From: Stomoxys calcitrans
Lineage: Eukaryota; Arthropoda; Insecta; Diptera; Muscidae
Assembly: GCF_963082655.1 (NCBI RefSeq)
Contig: NC_081555.1
Coordinates: 16,704,020 to 16,768,019 of the forward strand
Reading direction: 5' to 3'
Length of the DNA stretch: 64,000 bases
Both the position numbers and the translations under genes were made by a program. Under the pieces are notes generated by a model, which was given only the letters and a program-made list of their open reading frames with translations, was not told the DNA's origin and made no database searches. Positions 22,011 through 34,904 of this stretch are shown in pieces. The first letter of the stretch is position 1, and the number at the start of each line of letters is the position of its first letter.

Positions 22011-22952
22011 AATTTTTTTTTTTTTAATTTAAAAAGATTTCCATGGAAATGTTTGCTTTACAACAAATTTTATGCCAAAATCAACTAAATTTTGCTTTAA
22101 GACCAATGGCTTTTTTTTCAAAAATAATTAAATCAATCAATCAATTCTTCCATACCATATTAACGAAATTTAATCCAAAGTAAATATGAAAAGTTGTTGT
22201 TTTTACCTTTCAGCTCCAGCTAATCTATAACCTTTTTTTTACTTACATTCACTTATTTTGCTAAACACGTGGAAAATTCATAACAATGTTCTCTACTGTT
22301 GCTCTGGCTAGTTTTTCCCTTGTGGTTTTCCCCTCATCAGCATCATAATTCAATGTACAATGACAATGACCGATAAATGACTTGGGCCGCACAAACATAG
22401 ATGTTGTCTATGAAATGGCCCTAATTCATCAATGAACACATAAAAATGACCAACAATTTTGGTATGATGTGACATAAAACACTGACTTAATCTATCAATT
22501 TCCTATGGAACTCATGTGGGTTTGGAAAAAATAACACAAAAAGCCAAGCATAACAAAAGAAATTTATATTTTGTCTGTTGGAAAAATGGACAAAAAGTGA
22601 ATGAAGTGATTCTAAGAGCGGGTGGATGGGCAAAAAACATGCTGAGCATGAGAATGATTAGAATGAATGATGGTGGCCTTTAGGGAGAGGCATAGGGTTT
22701 GAGGCTTGTTAGAGTTCAGAGCAGTCTGCTGGGCATACAGGGTAATCTTTTGTCATTATGGCTGATAGGATTTGTCTCTTCGTAACAATTTAATTCATTG
22801 AAATTGTGCAGTCATTGTGAAGCAGATTTTAAAGAGAATTTTGTTAGAGATAAACTGGTAGCAAAGAAGTAAATTCTGTAATGTAATAGAAAATAAGGAG
22901 ACTTTTTAAGGAAAATGTGAAAATCATGTGGGGAAATCCAAGTTATGAATAA
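22011..22952. other. Unique AT-rich DNA, no gene seen
   Basis: No open frame with recognisable homology and no repeat family identified. GATGGGCAAAAAACATGCTG and similar text near 22625 show no known motif. Confidence 0.5.
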
Positions 22953-25900
22953 AACAAGTATGGACGGGCTAAAGTCGGGCGGAGCCGATTATATAATACC
23001 CCACACCTATCCTACAGTTATAAATTCGGGTAATATATAAAGTATATATATATATATGGGAGCTATATCTAAATCTGAACCGACTTTCAAACAGATCGGT
23101 TGAAATTTGTAGCTCCTACGGCCATTTAAGTGCAAATCGGACGAACATATATATGGGAGCTATATCTAAATCTGAACCGATTTTGATGAAATTTTGCAGA
23201 TATGTTAAGATCAGAAACAAAACAATTCGTGCCAAGCTTTGTGCAGATCGGCTGAAAATTGTAGCTACTACGGCCATTTAAGTGCAAATCGGGTGATACA
23301 TATATATGGGAGCTATATCTAAATCTGAACCGATTTCTATAAATTTCACCAATACTGTTGGGACTTATAAGAGAACCCCTCGTGCAAAATTTCGTGAGAA
23401 TCGGTTTACAAATGACGATGTCATAGCAATTTTAGCTCAAATCAGACGTACATATATATGGAAGCTATATCTAAATCTGAACCGATTTCTATGAACTTCA
23501 CCAATAACGTTGAGACTTATAAGAGAATCCCTCGTGCAAAATTTCGTGAGAATCATTTCACAAATGACGATATAATTGCAATTTTAGTTCAAATCGGAAG
23601 AACATATACGTGACAGCTATATCTAAATCTGAACCGATTTCTATGAAACTCACTTATAATGTTGAGACTTACAATAGATTCCCTCGTGCAAAATTTTGTG
23701 AGCATCGGTTTGCAAATGACGATATTATTGCAATTTTAGTCCAAATCGGATGAACATATATACGGGAGCTATATCCAAATCTGAACCGATTTCTATGAAC
23801 TTCACCAATAATGTTGAGACTTATAATAGAATCCCTTGTACAAAATTTCATGAGAATCGTTTTACAAATGAGGATATAATTGCAATTTTAGTTCAAATCG
23901 GACGAAATTATATATGGGAGCTATATCGAAATCTGAACCGATTTCTATTAAATTTACCAATGCTGTTGAGACACCAATACTGTTGGGACTTATAAGAGAA
24001 TCCTTTGTGCAAAATTTCATGAGAATCGGTATACAAATGACGATATAATTGCAATTTTAGTCCAAATCGGACGAACAAATATATGGGAGCTATATGCAAC
24101 TCTAAACCGATTTCTATGACATTCACCAACTCTGTTGCGACTTATAAGAGAACCCCCGTGCAAAATTGCGTGAGAATCGGTTTACAAATGACGATATAAT
24201 TGCAATTTTAGTCCAAATCGGAGGAAATTATATATGAGAGCTATATACAAATCTGAACCGATTTCTATGAAATTCACCAATACTGTTGGGACTTATAAGA
24301 GAACCCCTCGTGCAAAATTTTGTGAGAAACGGTTTACAAATGACGATGTCATAGCAATTTTAGCTCAAATCGGACGAACATATATATGGGAGCTATATCT
24401 AAATCTGAACCGTTTTCTATGAAACTCACCAATACTGTTGGGACTTATAAGAGAATCCTTTGTGCAAAATTTCATGAGAATCGGTATACAAATGACGATA
24501 TAATTGCAATTTTAGCCCAAATCGGACGAACATATATGTGGGAGCTATATCCAAATCTGAACCGATTTCTATGAAACTCACTAATACTATTGAGACTTAT
24601 AAGAGAACCCCTCGTGCAAAATTTCGTGAGAATCGGTTTACAAATGACGATATAATTGTAATTTTAGTTTAAATCGGATGAACATATATATGGAAGCTAT
24701 ATATAATTCTGAACCGATTTCTATGAAATTCACCAATACTGTTGGGACTTATAAGAGAACCCCTCGTGCGAAATTTTGTGAGAATTGGTTTACAAATGAC
24801 GATATAATTGCAATTTTAGTCGAAATCAGATGAACATATATATGGGAGCTATATCTAAATCTGAACCGATTTCTATGAAATTCACTAATAATGTTGAGAC
24901 TTATATAAGAAACCGTCGTTCAAAATTTCATGAGAATCGGTTTACAAATGACTATGTCATAGCAATTTAAGTCCAAATCGGACGAAATTATATATGGGAG
25001 CTATATCTAAATCTGAACCGATTTCTATGAAACTCACCAATGCTGTTGAGACTTATAAGAAAATCTCTCGTGCAAAATTTCATGAGAATCGGTTCACAAA
25101 TGACGATATAACTGCAATTTTAGTCCAAATCGGATGAACATATATATGGGAGCTATATCGAAATCTGAACCGATTTCTATGAACTTCACCAATACTGTTG
25201 AGACTTATAAGGGAACCCCTTTTGCAAAATTTCATGAGAATCAGTTTAAAAATGACGATATAATTGCAATTTTAGTACAAATCAGACGAACATATATATG
25301 GGAGCTATATATAATTCTGAACCGATTTCTATGAAACTCATCAATTCTATTGAGACTTATAAGAGAACCTCTCGCGCCAAATTTCTTGAAAATGGGTTTA
25401 GAAATGACGATATAATCGCAATTTTATTCCAAATCGGACGAACATATATACGGGAGCTATTTCCAAATCTGAACCGATTTCTATGAAATTCACCAATACT
25501 GTTGGGACTTATAAAAGAACCCCTTGTGCAAAATTTCGTGAGAATCGGTTTACAAATGACGATATAATTGCAATTTTAGCCCAAATCGGAGGAACATATA
25601 TACGGGAGCTATATCTAAATCTGAACCGATTTTTATGAAACTCACCAATGCTATTGGGACTTATAAGAGAAATCTTTTTGCAAAATTTCGTGAGAATCGG
25701 TTTACAAATGACGATATAATTGAAATTTTAGCTCAAATCGGACGAACATATATATGGGAGCTATATCCAAATCTGAACTGATTTCTATGAAACTCACCGA
25801 TGCTGTTAAGACTTATAAGAGAAACCCTTGTGCAAAATTTCATGAGAATCGGTTTACAAATGACTATGTCATAGCAATTTTAATCCAAATCGGACGAAAT

Positions 25901-27792
25901 TATATATGGGAGCTATATCTAAATCTGAAACGATTTCTATGAAATTCACTAGTGATATGGAGACTCGTGCAAAATTTCGTGAGAATCGGTTTACAAATGA
26001 CGATATAATTGCAGTTTTAGTCCAAATCGGACGAACATATATACGGGAGCTATATCCAAATCTGAACCGATTTCTATGAACTTCGCCAATAATGTTGAGA
26101 CTTATAAGGGAACCCTTCGTGCAACATTTTGTGAGAATAGTTTACAAATGACGATATAATTGCAATTTTAGTCAAAATCGGACGAAATTATATATGGGAG
26201 CTATATCCAAATCTGAACCGATTTCTATGAAACTCACTAATACTATTGAGACTTATAAGAGAATCCCTCGTGCAAAATTTCGTGAGAATCGGCTTACAAA
26301 TGACGATATAATTGTAATTTTAGTTTAAATCGGATGAACATATATATTGGAGCTATATATAATTCTGAACCGATTTCTATGAAACTCACCAATACTGTTG
26401 GGACTTATAAGAGAACCCCTCGTGCCAAATTTCGTGAGAATCGGTTTATAAATGACGATATAACTGCAATTTTCGTCCAAATCTGATGAACATATATATG
26501 GGAGCTATATCGAAATCTGAACCGATTTCTATGAAATTCTTCAATACTGTTGGGAATTATAAGAGAACCCTTCGTGCGAAATTTTGTGAGAATTGGTTTA
26601 AAAATGACGATATAATTGCAATTTTAGTCCAAATAGGATGAACATATATATGGGAGCTATATCTAAATCTGAACCGATTTCTATGAACGGAGCTATATCC
26701 AAATCTGAACCAATTTCTATGAATTTCACCAATACTGTTGGGACTTCTAAGAGAACCCCTCGTGTCAAATTTCGTGAGAATCGGTTTACAAATGACGATA
26801 TAATTGCAATTTTAGTCCAAATCGGACGAACATATATATCTGAACCGATTTTTTCCAATTTCAATAGGCTTTGTCTCCAGACCCAAGAAAATGCTTATAC
26901 CAAATTTTAAGACGATTAGATGAAAATTGCGACCTGTACTTTGTACACAATTTAACATGGATAGACAGACAGACGGACAGACAGACGGACAAACAGACGG
27001 ACAGACAGACGGACAGACAGACGGACAGACAGACGGACAGACAGACAGACAGACGGACAGACGGACAGACGGACAGACAGACGGACAGACAGACGGACAG
27101 ACAGACGGACAAACAGACGGACAGACAGACGGACAGACAGACGGACAGACAGACGGACAGACAGACGGACAGACAGGCGACAAACTAAATCGAATTAGAA
27201 AGTGATTCTGAGCGACGGACAGACAGAAGGACAGACAGACGGACAGACAGACAGACGGACAGACAGATAGACAGACGGACAGACAGACGGACAGACAGAT
27301 GGACAGACAGACGGACAGACAGACAGACAGACGGACAAACAGACGGACAGACAGGCGACATAACTAAATCGAATCAGAAAGTGATTCTGGGCCGACGGAC
27401 AGACAGAAGGACAGACAGACGGACAGACGGACAGACGGACAGACAGACAGACAGACAGACGGACAGACAGACGGACAGACAGACGGACAGACAGACGGAC
27501 AGACAGATAGACAGACGGACAGACAGACGGACAGACAGATGGACAGACAGACGGACAGACAGACGGACAAACAGACGGACAGACAGGCGACATAACTAAA
27601 TCGAATCAGAAAGTAATTCTGAGCCGACAGACAGATGGACAGACAGGCGGACATAGCTAAATCGAATCAGAAAGTGATTCTGAGCCGATCGGTATGCTTA
27701 CCAATGGGCCCATCTCTCCTCCTTCTGGGTGTTACAAACATAATCACTAATTTAAAATACCCTATACCATTTTAGTGGTGTAAATGATATTT
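22953..27792 (-). mobile_element. Very large HINE, about 25 units of 152 bp plus expanded microsatellite
   Basis: Minus-oriented. The 3' end lies on the left: AACAAGTATGGACGGGCTAA, then a stem-loop (GTCGGGCGGAGCCGAT) and TATATAATACCCCACACC. A short (TA)n follows (about 23042-23057). Then units with GGGAGCTATATC, CTGAACCGATTTCTATGAA and GAGAATCGGTTTACAAATG start every 152 bp from 23155 to 26652. Exceptions are a 169-bp unit at 23916 that carries a 17-bp duplication and a 137-bp unit at 25908. The (GACR)n array (26963-27693) separates the units from the 5' block, which ends with ATACCCTATACC near 27765. About 4.8 kb in all, against 1.2 kb for a compact copy. No transposase frame. Confidence 0.82.
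26963..27693. repeat. Expanded (GACR)n with four copies of a 5'-block piece
   Basis: Alternating GACA and GACG tetramers, broken by four copies of a ~44-bp piece containing AACTAAATCGAATCAGAAAG and TGATTCTGAGCCGA (near 27174, 27352, 27586 and 27646). The piece in the last copy continues into the element's 5' block (CGATCGGTATGC), so the others are duplicated junctions. Only GRAC words occur, hence stop-free frames on both strands. Confidence 0.92.
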
Positions 27793-28362
27793 GGAAATTT
27801 ATACACGTGCCATTGATTGAAATGGATTTTCCATGAAAAAGGAAAATTGACTTTGGAAAACTTGGCCCCAAGTATATACCGTCGTTTTTTTTTTTTTTTT
27901 TGTTTTAACTCCTCTATGTGTGAGGACATTTTGTGATTAAAAATTAATAGAATCAAGAGAAACACATTCAATGACAAACAATTTTTCCTTCTTCTCTGAT
28001 ATGAAATGCCAGCGTTTGGGAATGTTTAAGTTTGCCGATGGACAAGGATTGACTGATGTAAACGTGACTTTGTCAAGGGATTTTAGCAAACTCTTGCAAA
28101 TAAAACGGATAGAAATCCTTGACAAGGGGTAACAAAGTTACGATTGGTGGAAGCGTTGACTTTGTAAATGCGAAAATGAAGCATATTTAGCTACTCCACT
28201 AGGGAATAGATTCATCTACGAAAACCTTCGGCTAGTTTTCTATACAAAAATTTCTCTCTGGTGACTCAAGTGCGGCCAAATTGTCGAAGTGTGCGGTAAA
28301 CTGCGGAAAATGGTATAAATCGAAAACCCTCTTACCAAGGCAATCAGTGATGAAACGTTGGT
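27793..28362. other. Unique DNA, no gene seen
   Basis: AT-rich with a run of T (27885-27901). No recognised domain, RNA gene or repeat. Confidence 0.45.
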
Positions 28363-28560
28363 TATACCCATTTCGTTCCGTTAGTAACACCTCGAAATAC
28401 TCGTCTAAGACCCCATAAAGTTCATACATTCTTGATGGTTTCGACGTTCTAAGTCAAACTTGCCATGTCCGTCCGTCCGTCAGTCGAAATCACGATACCG
28501 GTGAACGTGTAAAGCTTGCTGCTTGAACTTTTGCACAGGGGCCGTAGGCTAAAAATTGGT
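28363..28560 (+). mobile_element. HINE 5' fragment
   Basis: Has the 5' block (CATTTCGTTCCGTTAGTAAC, CACCTCGAAATACTCGTCTA, AGACCCCATAAAG), TCTTGAT, a short (GTCY)n (about 28466-28484) and a degraded GCTTGAACTTTTGCACAGG. No units follow. From 28561 to about 28840 I see no known family (ordinary GC, short frames). Confidence 0.7.
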
Positions 28561-28844
28561 GCTGAATCTGAGGATAGTCCTCTTGCGCCTCAGTAGTTTG
28601 GTGGACTGCTATAAAAGTGCCGCGTAAGGACCATACAGAAGGTTCAGAGGACATGTTGTCTTGGCATAGGCGGAGCGATGAGGACTACGCCCACTAGGGC
28701 ACTGGAGACTACGTTTTCTAAATATCCGTCCCATTGACATGTAGATTAAGTGTGAGGCCCATGGTCGCATCTGACGAGTTTTTTGCGCAGTATCTGTTTT
28801 TAGGCAAAAAAAAGGATATAAGAAAAGAGTTGCTCTGCTATTAA

Positions 28845-30151
28845 AACGATATCAAGATATGATGTTGCAGACCTGTGTAAAATTTCAGCCAATTCGTATA
28901 AGAATTGCGCCCATTGGGGCTCACGAAATAAAATAGAGAGAACGATTTATATGGGATCTGTATCGGGCTATAGACCGATTCAGACCATAATAAACACGTT
29001 TGTTGGTGGTCATGAGAGGATCCATCGTACAAAATTTCACGCATATCGGATAATAATTGCGACATCTAGGGGTCAAGAAAACAAGATCCCAGATCGGTTT
29101 ATATGGCAGCTATATCAGGTTATGAACCGATTTGAACCTTATTTGACACAGTTGTTGAAAGTAAAAATAAAATACGTCATGCAAAATTTCAACCAAATCG
29201 GATAAGAATTGCGCCCTCTAGAAGCTCAAGAAGTCAAATCCCCAGATCTGTTTATATGACAGCTATATCAGGTTATGGACCGATTTCAACCATACTTGGC
29301 ACAGTTGTTGGATATCATAACAAAACACGTCGTGCGAAATTCCATTCCATTCGGATAAGAATTGCGCCCTCTAGAGGCTCAAGAAGTCAAGACCAAAGAT
29401 CGGTTTATATGGCAGCTATATCAGGTTATGAACCGATTTCAACCATACTTGGCACAGTTGTTGGATATCGTAACAAAACACGTCGTGCGAAATTCCATTC
29501 CATTCGGATAAGAATTGCGCCCTCTAGAGGCTCAAGAAGACAAGACCCAAGATCGGTTTATATGGCAGCTATATCAGGTTATGGACCGATTTGAACCATA
29601 CTTGGCACAGTTGTTGTATATAATAACAAAACACGTCGTGCAAAATTTCATTTCAATCGAATAAGAATTGCGCACGCTAGAGGCTCAAGAAGTCAAGACC
29701 CAAAATCGGTTTATATGGCAGCTATATCAGGTTATGAACCGATTTGAACTATACTTGTCACAGTTGTTGGATATCATAACAAAACACGTCGTGCAAAATT
29801 TCATTCCAATCGGATAAGAATTGCGCACTCTAGAGGCTCAAGAAGTCAAGACCCAAGATCGGTTTATTTGGCAGCTATATCAAAATATGGACCAATTTGG
29901 CCCATTTACAATCCCAACCTATCTACACTAATAAGAAGTATTTGTGCAAAATTTCAAGCGGCTAGCTCTACTCCTTCAAAAGTTAAAGTGCTTTCAACGG
30001 ACAGACGGACGGACGGACATGGCTAGTTCGACTTAAAATGTCACAACGATCAAGAATTTATATACTTCATGGGGTCTTAGACGCATATTTCGAGGTGTAA
30101 CAAACAGAATGACGAAATAAGTATAAAACCCATCCTATGGTGGAGAGTATA
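28845..30151 (-). mobile_element. HINE, minus strand, seven to eight 153-bp units
   Basis: Units start (GATCGGTTTATATGGCAG box) at 29092, 29245, 29398, 29551, 29704 and 29857, each 153 bp apart, with more degraded units to the left. The conserved block, GACR stretch (about 29999-30019), CATGGCTAG, ATCAAGAATTTATATAC and CATATTTCGAGGTGTAAC follow. It ends at the inverted repeat ATGGTGGAGAGTATA (30137-30151). The 3' terminus on the left is missing. Its 5' end faces the next HINE 97 bp away. Confidence 0.85.
29211..29530 (-). promoter_or_regulatory. CTCF-like boxes in the minus-strand HINE
   Basis: GCGCCCTCTA, the complement of TAGAGGGCGC, occurs at 29211, 29364 and 29517, 153 bp apart. The context CCTCTAGAGGGCGC (13 of 14 to the CTCF consensus) holds for the last two. 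Function inferred from the motif only. Confidence 0.25.
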
Positions 30152-30747
30152 ACAATAGGTTAGACTTAAAATTCTCTGTCTAGTAAATAAAATAATTTTT
30201 TGATTATTTTCTAAATTTGAAAAAAATTGTCTGTTTGGAGTTTTTTTTATACCCTCCACCATAAGATGGGGGGTATACTAATTTCGTCATTCTGTTTGTA
30301 ACTACTCGAAATATTCGTCTAAGACCCCATAAAGTATATATATTCTTGATCGTCGTGACATTTTATGTCGATCTAGCCATGTCCGTCCGTCTGTCCGTCC
30401 GTCTGTCCGTCCGTCCGTCCGTCCGTCTGTCTGTCGAAAGCACGCTAACATCCGAAGGAGTTAAGCTAGCCGCTTGAAATTTTGCACAAATACTTCTTAT
30501 TAGTGTAGGTCAGTTGGTATTGTAAATGGGCCATATCGGTCCATGTTTTGATATAGCTGCCATATAAACCGATCTTGGGTCTTGACTTCTTGAGCCTCTA
30601 GAGTGCGCAATTCTTATCCGATTGGAATGAAATTTTGCACGACGTGTTTTGCTATGATATCCAACAACTCTGCCAAGTATAGTTCAAATCGGTCTATAAC
30701 CTGATATAGCTGCCACATAAACCGATCAGGGGTCTAGACTTCTTCAG

Positions 30748-30761
30748 CCACTAGAGGGCGC
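30748..30761 (+). promoter_or_regulatory. CTCF-consensus-like motif in compact HINE
   Basis: CCACTAGAGGGCGC, 14 of 14 to CCASYAGRKGGCRS. The unit 153 bp on has the weaker CCATTAGAGGGCGT. Confidence 0.3.
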
Positions 30762-31422
30762 AATTCTTATTCGATTTGGCTGAAATTTTGCATAAGGAGT
30801 TTTGTTATGACTTTCAACAACTGTATTAAGAATGGTTCAAATCGGTCCATAAACTGATATAGCTGCCATATAAACCGATCTAGGGTCTTGACTTCTTTAG
30901 CCATTAGAGGGCGTAATTATTATCCGATTTAGCTGAAATTTTGCATGAGGTGTTTGGTTATAACTTTCAACAACTGTATTAAGAATGGTGCAAATCGGTT
31001 CACAAACTAATATAGCTGCCATATAAACCGATCTGGGATCTTGACTTATTAAGCCTCTAAAGGGCGCAATTATTATCCGATTTGGCTGAAATTTTGTACA
31101 ACGGCTTCTCTCATGACCTTTAACATACGTGTCGAATATGGCAGGAATCGGTTTATAGCCTAATACTGCTCCCCCATAAACCGATCTCCCTATTTTATTC
31201 CTTCAGCCCCTAATGAGCGCAATTCTCACTAGATTTGGCTGAAATTTTACGCAATGACTTCTACTGTGGTCTCCAATATTCAAGTCAATTATGGTCCGAA
31301 ATGAACCATAACTTGATATTGTTCCAATAACATAGCAATTCTTTTCTTTTATCCTTTGTTTGCCTAAACAGAGATACCGTGGCAAGAGCTCGACAAATGC
31401 GATCCATGGTGGAGGGTATATA

Positions 31423-31659
31423 TTGGGTTGCCCAAAAAGTAATTGCGGATTTTTTAAAAGAAAGTAAATGCATTTTTAATAAAACTTAGAATGAACTTTA
31501 ATCAAATATACTTTTTTTACACTTTTTTTCTAAAGCAAGCTAAAAGTAACAGCTGATAACTGACAGAAGAAAGAATGCAATTACAGAGTCACAAGCTGTG
31601 AAAAAATTTGTCAACGCCGACTATATGAAAATTCCGCAATTACTTTTTGGGCAACCCAA
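31423..31659 (-). mobile_element. mariner-type MITE copy 3, nested in HINE
   Basis: 237 bp, inverted relative to the copies at 5471 and 14209. TA duplications lie at 31421-31422 and 31660-31661. The right terminal repeat has one mismatch (GGAATTTT for GGATTTTT). It cuts the HINE between its inner inverted repeat and its terminal stem-loop, so it inserted after the HINE. Confidence 0.93.
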
Positions 31660-31700
31660 TAATATTCGGCCCGGCTGAATTTAGCACGCTTTTACTTGTT

Positions 31701-32914
31701 TTTTTTTTTTTAATTTTTACATATTTTTTCTTACCCATCCTTAACCCCTCAAAAATGGTTTCAGCTCTTTATCCCAAAAATTTCTTAAATTTCTCTCATA
31801 TTTTCTTGAAATTAATTAATTTTCTCCACGGAAATTTTCCCCAGACTCAGCCCCAGGCTAAGAACTTCCTCACCCTTAAATTGTTTCATTTTATCCTTTA
31901 ATCCTTCCCCAAAGGTTGGTTGTCATTTTTCACTTGAATAACATTTTATTTCTTCGTTTTGTGCTGAAACAAAAAAAAAATTTATTGATTAAACTTTTTC
32001 CAATCGCACAAGAGCAGCAAAAGATAAAAAACAAAAAAAATCCACAAAATGCCAGGCACTACTACTTACTGAAACTAAAAAGGCCATAAAGTGCTTCGCA
32101 GCTGATAGGGCAACAAGACAAACCAAACTGAAGCTCAGGAGGCAGGTATTGAGAAGGTAAGGTAATGCCACTTTTAATGCAATTTTTCTACCCCAGCCAG
32201 AGCCCAAGCCACCCGCTTAAACATAGAGGCGGGCGCAAGAGAGAAGACAGGAAGAAAAAAAAACGCCCATAGTGAAGTAAGGCAAGAAAGAAAAGAAAAA
32301 AGAATTCCCCATAATGCAGTTCATTACTTGTAGACAACTATAAATATTAAATCCAACCATAATGCCTGGAAACGGAAATGAAAGTGGCAGCCTGAACGGA
32401 TGAAGACAAGCGGAAGCAGAAACACCAGCACAGCAAAGTGAGGCATAAGACAACGAAAGGTGTTTCTTTAAATGTTTTAGTGGCAAATAACTATCTTTTG
32501 ATGCTTTAATATAAAGTGAGAGAGAGAGAGAGGGAAACAGAGTGAGAGAGAGGGAAACGGAGAGGGAGTAAGAGCACACGAATATGTGGCTTAGTCGTTG
32601 TAATGGCATGAGCTTAAGGCGATTACAATGCAACGATTGCAAACGTGATAATGCTATAAATTGAGGTTAGCATGTTAAGGGTAAATAAAGTTTTTTTTTT
32701 TTAACATTTCTAAGGCAATAAATTTTCAATCTATTCAGATTGGCCTTTTGCCTTGGCTCTCCACTCTCTCGATATATAGCTTAGTTGAAAATAATGTTTC
32801 CTTTGATGACATTGACAATTGTGGAAAGGCAAAATGAAAATTTATCATTTCCTAGAGGGAGCTGGAAATTGGCTTTTATTGTTAAACAGTTTTAAAAAAC
32901 CCATCATCATAGGA
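31701..32914. other. Unique AT-rich DNA with a GA microsatellite
   Basis: No supported gene. (GA)n with GGGAAAC interruptions lies at about 32515-32568. Poly-T tracts lie near 31690-31710 and 32690. Minus-strand frames of 72 and 141 aa lack recognisable domains; part of the second lies over the GA repeat. Confidence 0.5.
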
Positions 32915-33245
32915 TTGGAGCTGGAGAGAGCCCGCTCCGCTGCGCCTTCTTTCATTGTCTTATTTTATCTGAGCCCTATAAGGGCACGGTCAGGAAATAA
33001 GTCCTGTTTGCGGGTGCTGGTATGGCCTTTCAGATATTTCATCCCTAATGTGGATATCATATTGGTGCTCTATTCCCAAATAGCTTTCCTAGGAGCCTAA
33101 TATTGGTATGGTCGATAATATGTTCGATGAGGCGGACCCCCGTATATCAAATTCGTGATCTAGTCCCAAATACCTTTCATTTGAGCCTCATATTCTCACT
33201 ATTGGTCTAAATTTCCATTTGGTGGGTTTTGGAGGAGGTCACCTT
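32915..33245 (+). repeat. ~130-bp family, 5' portion
   Basis: CCCTATAAGGGCACGGTCAG, AAATAAGTCCTGTTTGCGGG and GGCCTTTCAGATATTTCATC lead into two units with CCAAATACCTTTCATTTGAG. This appears to be the start block of the family at 3540 and is followed at once by a minus-strand HINE. Confidence 0.6.
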
Positions 33246-33261
33246 CATACCTTGTACTCAT

Positions 33262-34904
33262 ATACCTCATACCGATCTGAACTATATACAACACGCATGT
33301 CGAAAAGCCGAACATAAGTCACTGTGTCAAATTTCAGTGAAATCGGATTATAAATGCGCCTTTTATGGGGCCAAGACTTTAAATCGAGATATCGGTCTAC
33401 ATGGCAGCTATATCCAAATCTGGACCGATTTAGGCCAAGTTGCATAAACATGTCGAAGAGCCTAACACTAAGCACTGTCCCAAATTTCGGCGAAATCGGA
33501 CAATAAATGCCTCTTTTATGGGCCCTAAACATTAAATTAAGAGATCGGTCTATATGGCAGCAATATTCAAATCTGGACCGATCTGAGCAAAATTAAAGAA
33601 GGACGTCGAAGAGCCGAACCAAACTCACTGTCTCAAATTTCAGCGACATCGGAAAATAAATGCGTCTTTTATGGCCCCAAAACCTAAAACCTAGATATCG
33701 GTCTATATGGCAGCTATATCCAAATCTGAACCGATCTGTGCGATATTGCAGAAGTATGTCAAGGGGCTTAACTTAACTTACTGTTCCAAATTTCGGCGAC
33801 ATCGGGCAATAACTGAGCATTTTATGGGCCCAAAACCATAAATCAAGAAATCGGTCTATATGGCAGCTATATCCAAATTTGAACCGATCTGGACCAAATT
33901 AAAGAAATATGTCAAAGGGCCTAACACAACTCAATGTCCCAAATTTCAGCAAAATCGGATAATGAATGTGGCTATTATGGGCCTTACACCATAAATCGGA
34001 GGATCGATCTATATGGCAGCTATATCCAAATCTAGACTGATCTGAGCCAAATTAAAAAAGGATGTCGATATGCCTTACACAATTCACTGTCCCAAATTTC
34101 ATCAAAATCGGATAATAAATGTGGCTTTTGTGGGCCTAAGACCCTGAACCGGAGGATCGGTCTATATGGCAGCTATATCCAAATCTGAACCGATCTGGAC
34201 CAAATTGAAGAAATATGTCAAAAGGCTTAACACAACTCACTGTCCCAAATTTCATCAAAATCGGACCATAAATGTGGCTTTTATGGGCCTTAGACCCTAA
34301 ATCGGAGGATCGGTCTATATGGCAGCTATATCCAAATCTGGACCGATCTGAGCCAAATTGACAGAGGATGTCGAAGGGTCTAACACAATTCACTGTCCCA
34401 AATTTCATCAAAATCGGATAATAAATGTGGCTTTTGTGGGCCTAAGTCCCTAAACCGGAGGATCGGTCTATATGGCAGCTATATCCAAATCTGAACCGAT
34501 CTGGACCAAATTGAAGAAATATGTCAAAAGGCTTAACACAACTCACTGTCCCAAATTTCATCAAAATCGGATAATAAATGTGGCTTTTGTGGGCCTAAGA
34601 CCCTAAACCGGAGGATCGGTCTATATGGGGGCTATATCAAGATATAGTCCGATATAGCCCATTTTCGAACTTAACCTGCTTATGGACAAAAAAAGAATCT
34701 GTGCAAAATTTCAGCTCAATATCTCTATTTTTAAAGACTGTAGCGTGATTTCAACAGACAGACGGACGGACATGGCTAGATCGTCTTAGATTTTTACGCT
34801 GATCAAGAATATATATACTTTATAGGGTCGGAAATAGATATTTCGATGTGTTGCAAGCAGAATGACGAAATTAGTATACCCCCCATCTTATGGTGGAGGG
34901 TATA
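33262..34904 (-). mobile_element. HINE, minus strand, nine 153-bp units, intact 5' end
   Basis: Unit boxes (ATCGGTCTATATGGCAGC) start at 33391, 33544, 33697, 33850, 34003, 34156, 34309, 34462 and 34614, spaced 152-153 bp. The 5' side has CAAAATTTCAGCTCAATATC, GACR (about 34755-34771), CATGGCTAGATCGTCTTAG, (TA)n (about 34808-34817), AGAATGACGAAATTAGTATA and the terminal repeat ATGGTGGAGGGTATA ending near 34904. Units here have GGGCCTAAGACCC instead of the TAGAGGGCGC box, so this is a separate subfamily. The left end lacks the 3' stem-loop. Confidence 0.88.

Larger units (their letters stand above)
30248..31700 (+). mobile_element. Near-complete HINE, four units, split by a MITE
   Basis: The best reference copy in the window. 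It has the 5' inverted repeat TATACCCTCCACCATAAG (30248), ACTAATTTCGTCATTCTG, CTCGAAATATTCGTCTAAG, (TA)n (about 30334-30342), GATCTAGCCAT, (GTCY)n (30381-30434), GAAAGCACGCTAAC and GCTAGCCGCTTGAAATTTTG. Four units start at 30550, 30703, 30856 and 31009. The 3' block holds CGACAAATGCGATCC and ATGGTGGAGGGTATA (31406-31420), complementary to the 5' repeat. After the inserted MITE come the terminal stem-loop TTCGGCCCGGCTGAA (31665-31679) and CACGCTTTTACTTG. Without the MITE it is about 1.2 kb. One unit has CCACTAGAGGGCGC (30748-30761). Confidence 0.92.
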
